A DNA stretch of 64,000 nucleotides from Halorussus pelagicus (GTDB lineage: Archaea > Halobacteriota > Halobacteria > Halobacteriales > Haladaptataceae), in assembly GCF_004087835.1 (NCBI RefSeq), contig NZ_CP035119.1, positions 2,356,001-2,420,000 on the forward strand, in the 5' to 3' direction. A program made the position numbers and the translations under genes. Of the stretch, positions 62,820 through 64,000 are shown piece by piece. The notes beneath the pieces are model-generated. The model did no database searches and was not told the origin of the DNA. It saw only the letters and a list, made by a program, of their open reading frames with translations. Position 1 is the stretch's first letter, and the number at the start of each line of letters is the position of its first letter.

Positions 62820-63932
62820 ATGGAAGCAATCGTCGTCCGGCGGGGCGAGACCTCGCCGACAGTCGCCGAGGTGGCGCGTCCGGACCCCGAACCGGGTGAG
62901 GTGCTGGTCCGAACGCTCCGGGTCGGCGTGGACGGGACCGACCACGAGGTCATCGCGGGGAGTCACGGCGGATTCCCCGAGGGGGAAGACCACCTCGTGT
63001 TAGGCCACGAGGCCGTCGGCGTCGTCGCCGACGCCGAGGGCACCGCTTTCGAGGAGGGCGACGTGGTCGCGCCGACCGTCCGACGGCCGCCCGTCGAAGG
63101 CACCAACGAATACTTCGAGCGCGGCGAACCCGACATGGCTCCGCCCGAGGACTGCCGGGAGTGCGGTATCGACGGCGCGCACGGGTTCATGTCCGAATAT
63201 TTCACCGCGCCCGCGAAGTCGCTCGTGCCCGTGCCGGAAAGCCTCGCGGAGTGGGGATTCCTCGTGGAACCGGTCAGTATCTCCCAGAAGGCCATCGAAC
63301 ACGCCGCGGCCTCGCGGTCGGCGTTCGACTGGAACCCCGAGTCGGGCCTCGTGCTGGGCAACGGAAGCCTCGGCCTGCTCACGCTGGCCATGCTCGACCA
63401 GCGCGGCTACGACCGGACCTACTGCCTCGGACGCCGCGACCGCCCGGACCCGACCATCGATATCATCGAGAAGTTGGGCGCGACCTACGTGGACTCCCGG
63501 CAGACGCCGGTTTCCGAGATTCCGGACGCCCACGAGGCGGTCGATTTCGTCTACGAGGCCACCGGCTACGCGCGCCACGCCTTCGAGTGCATCGACGCGC
63601 TCGCGCCCGGCGGGGTGGGTGCCCTGCTCGGCGTCCCCGAACCGTGGGACTTCGAAATCGACGGCGGGCGACTCCACAAGGAGTTCGTGATGAACAACAA
63701 GGCACTGGTCGGGAGCGTCAACTCCAACGTCTCCCATTTCGAGTCGGCGGTCGAAACGCTCGGGGCGTTCCCCTCGTGGTTCCTCGACGACCTCGTGACG
63801 GGCGTCCACGACCTCGGCGACTACGAGGCCGCATTTGCGAACACCGCCGAAGACGATTCGGCAAGCGCCGAGACGCGGTCTCGGCATGACGAAACGACAA
63901 TAAAGACCGCGGTACAATTTAACCAGATATGA
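62820..63932 (+). CDS. gdh: Glucose 1-dehydrogenase (zinc-dependent, MDR family)
   Basis: 370 aa, close in sequence to Haloferax mediterranei glucose dehydrogenase. LRVGVDGTDHEVIAG and LGHEAVG supply the catalytic zinc ligands, and VLGNGSLGLLTLAML is the NAD(P) loop. It oxidises D-glucose to gluconolactone, the first step of the semi-phosphorylative Entner-Doudoroff pathway. An extra 36 codons could be read upstream, but the ATG at 62820 gives the family length. It overlaps gfcR by ATGA. Confidence 0.94.
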   Translation: MEAIVVRRGETSPTVAEVARPDPEPGEVLVRTLRVGVDGTDHEVIAGSHGGFPEGEDHLVLGHEAVGVVADAEGTAFEEGDVVAPTVRRPPVEGTNEYFERGEPDMAPPEDCRECGIDGAHGFMSEYFTAPAKSLVPVPESLAEWGFLVEPVSISQKAIEHAAASRSAFDWNPESGLVLGNGSLGLLTLAMLDQRGYDRTYCLGRRDRPDPTIDIIEKLGATYVDSRQTPVSEIPDAHEAVDFVYEATGYARHAFECIDALAPGGVGALLGVPEPWDFEIDGGRLHKEFVMNNKALVGSVNSNVSHFESAVETLGAFPSWFLDDLVTGVHDLGDYEAAFANTAEDDSASAETRSRHDETTIKTAVQFNQI

Positions 63933-64000
63933 AGAACGTAGACGACCTCATCGAGAGCGCGGCAGAACTCGCCCAGCAGGGGCTATCGAAGGGCGAAATC
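63929..64000 (+). CDS. gfcR: GfcR-type sugar regulator, N-terminal part
   Basis: Only the first 24 codons are in the window: MKNVDDLIESAAELAQQGLSKGEI. This matches the start of the orotate phosphoribosyltransferase-like DNA-binding protein GfcR, known in Haloferax as the activator of glucose and fructose degradation genes. It overlaps the gdh stop by ATGA, so it is co-transcribed with a gene of its own regulon. The function depends on the part outside the window. Confidence 0.75.
   Translation, partial: MKNVDDLIESAAELAQQGLSKGEI

Overview
The window is chromosomal DNA from a haloarchaeon (class Halobacteria). The evidence is high G+C, strongly acidic proteins, archaeal-type ribosomal and RNA polymerase genes in the haloarchaeal order, TATA-box promoters with many leaderless starts, twin-arginine lipoproteins, a halocyanin-type copper protein, and a glucose dehydrogenase of the Haloferax type. 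The genus cannot be fixed from the sequence alone. Nearly all of it looks like core chromosome. No insertion sequence, CRISPR array, provirus or replication origin was seen.

Layout. 1-2266: end of ribosomal L12, then a B12-binding mutase subunit and its MeaB chaperone. 2371-8533 (minus strand): a translation/transcription operon, running in transcription order tRNA-Ser, S13, S4, S11, RpoD, a structured spacer, tRNA-Leu, L18e, L13, S9, RpoN, RpoK, enolase, S2. 8741-11481: MoaA, a TRAM protein and an Mrp-type Fe-S carrier. 11488-15876: a giant PKD-domain surface protein with a membrane-anchored partner. 16110-18946: pyruvate:ferredoxin oxidoreductase PorAB. 19085-31197: lipoproteins, an Lrp regulator, an aminotransferase, a TctA-like permease, a fructosamine-kinase-like protein, an ABC exporter, and a fused CtaA-CtaB haem enzyme. 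31336-33889: cytochrome oxidase subunits II and III, with a decayed S9 peptidase between them. 34051-37477: a lone E1-alpha, an M28 peptidase and a divergent NAD-kinase-like protein. 37571-45828: a cytochrome bc (Rieske/cytochrome b) cluster with many small membrane accessory proteins, a cupredoxin and a two-gene signalling pair. 45854-55225: DNA repair (Nth), phosphomevalonate decarboxylase, a toxin-antitoxin pair, a type II NADH dehydrogenase, a class V aminotransferase and a truncated copy of it, and a DUF3179 lipoprotein. 55260-64000: the sugar region (gluconate dehydratase, KD(P)G aldolase, glucose dehydrogenase, start of gfcR), with a RelE toxin-antitoxin pair, a HAD phosphatase and an AIR-synthase-like protein between them.

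How the genes work together. Glucose dehydrogenase, gluconate dehydratase and KD(P)G aldolase are three steps of the semi-phosphorylative Entner-Doudoroff pathway. PorAB then takes pyruvate to acetyl-CoA. Electrons go to the NADH dehydrogenase, the bc-type complex and cupredoxin, and the haem-copper oxidase, whose haem is made by the CtaA-CtaB fusion. The three sugar genes share an inverted-repeat promoter motif (TTTACTC-N6-GARWAAR), and gfcR, known in Haloferax as the activator of this pathway, overlaps gdh.

The strongest leads are the shared sugar-operator motif, a long imperfect RNA hairpin between rpoD and tRNA-Leu, the PKD surface-protein pair, a MazF-like toxin whose start is cut off by one extra base in a T-run, and a truncated second copy of an aminotransferase gene that kept its promoter-proximal region.
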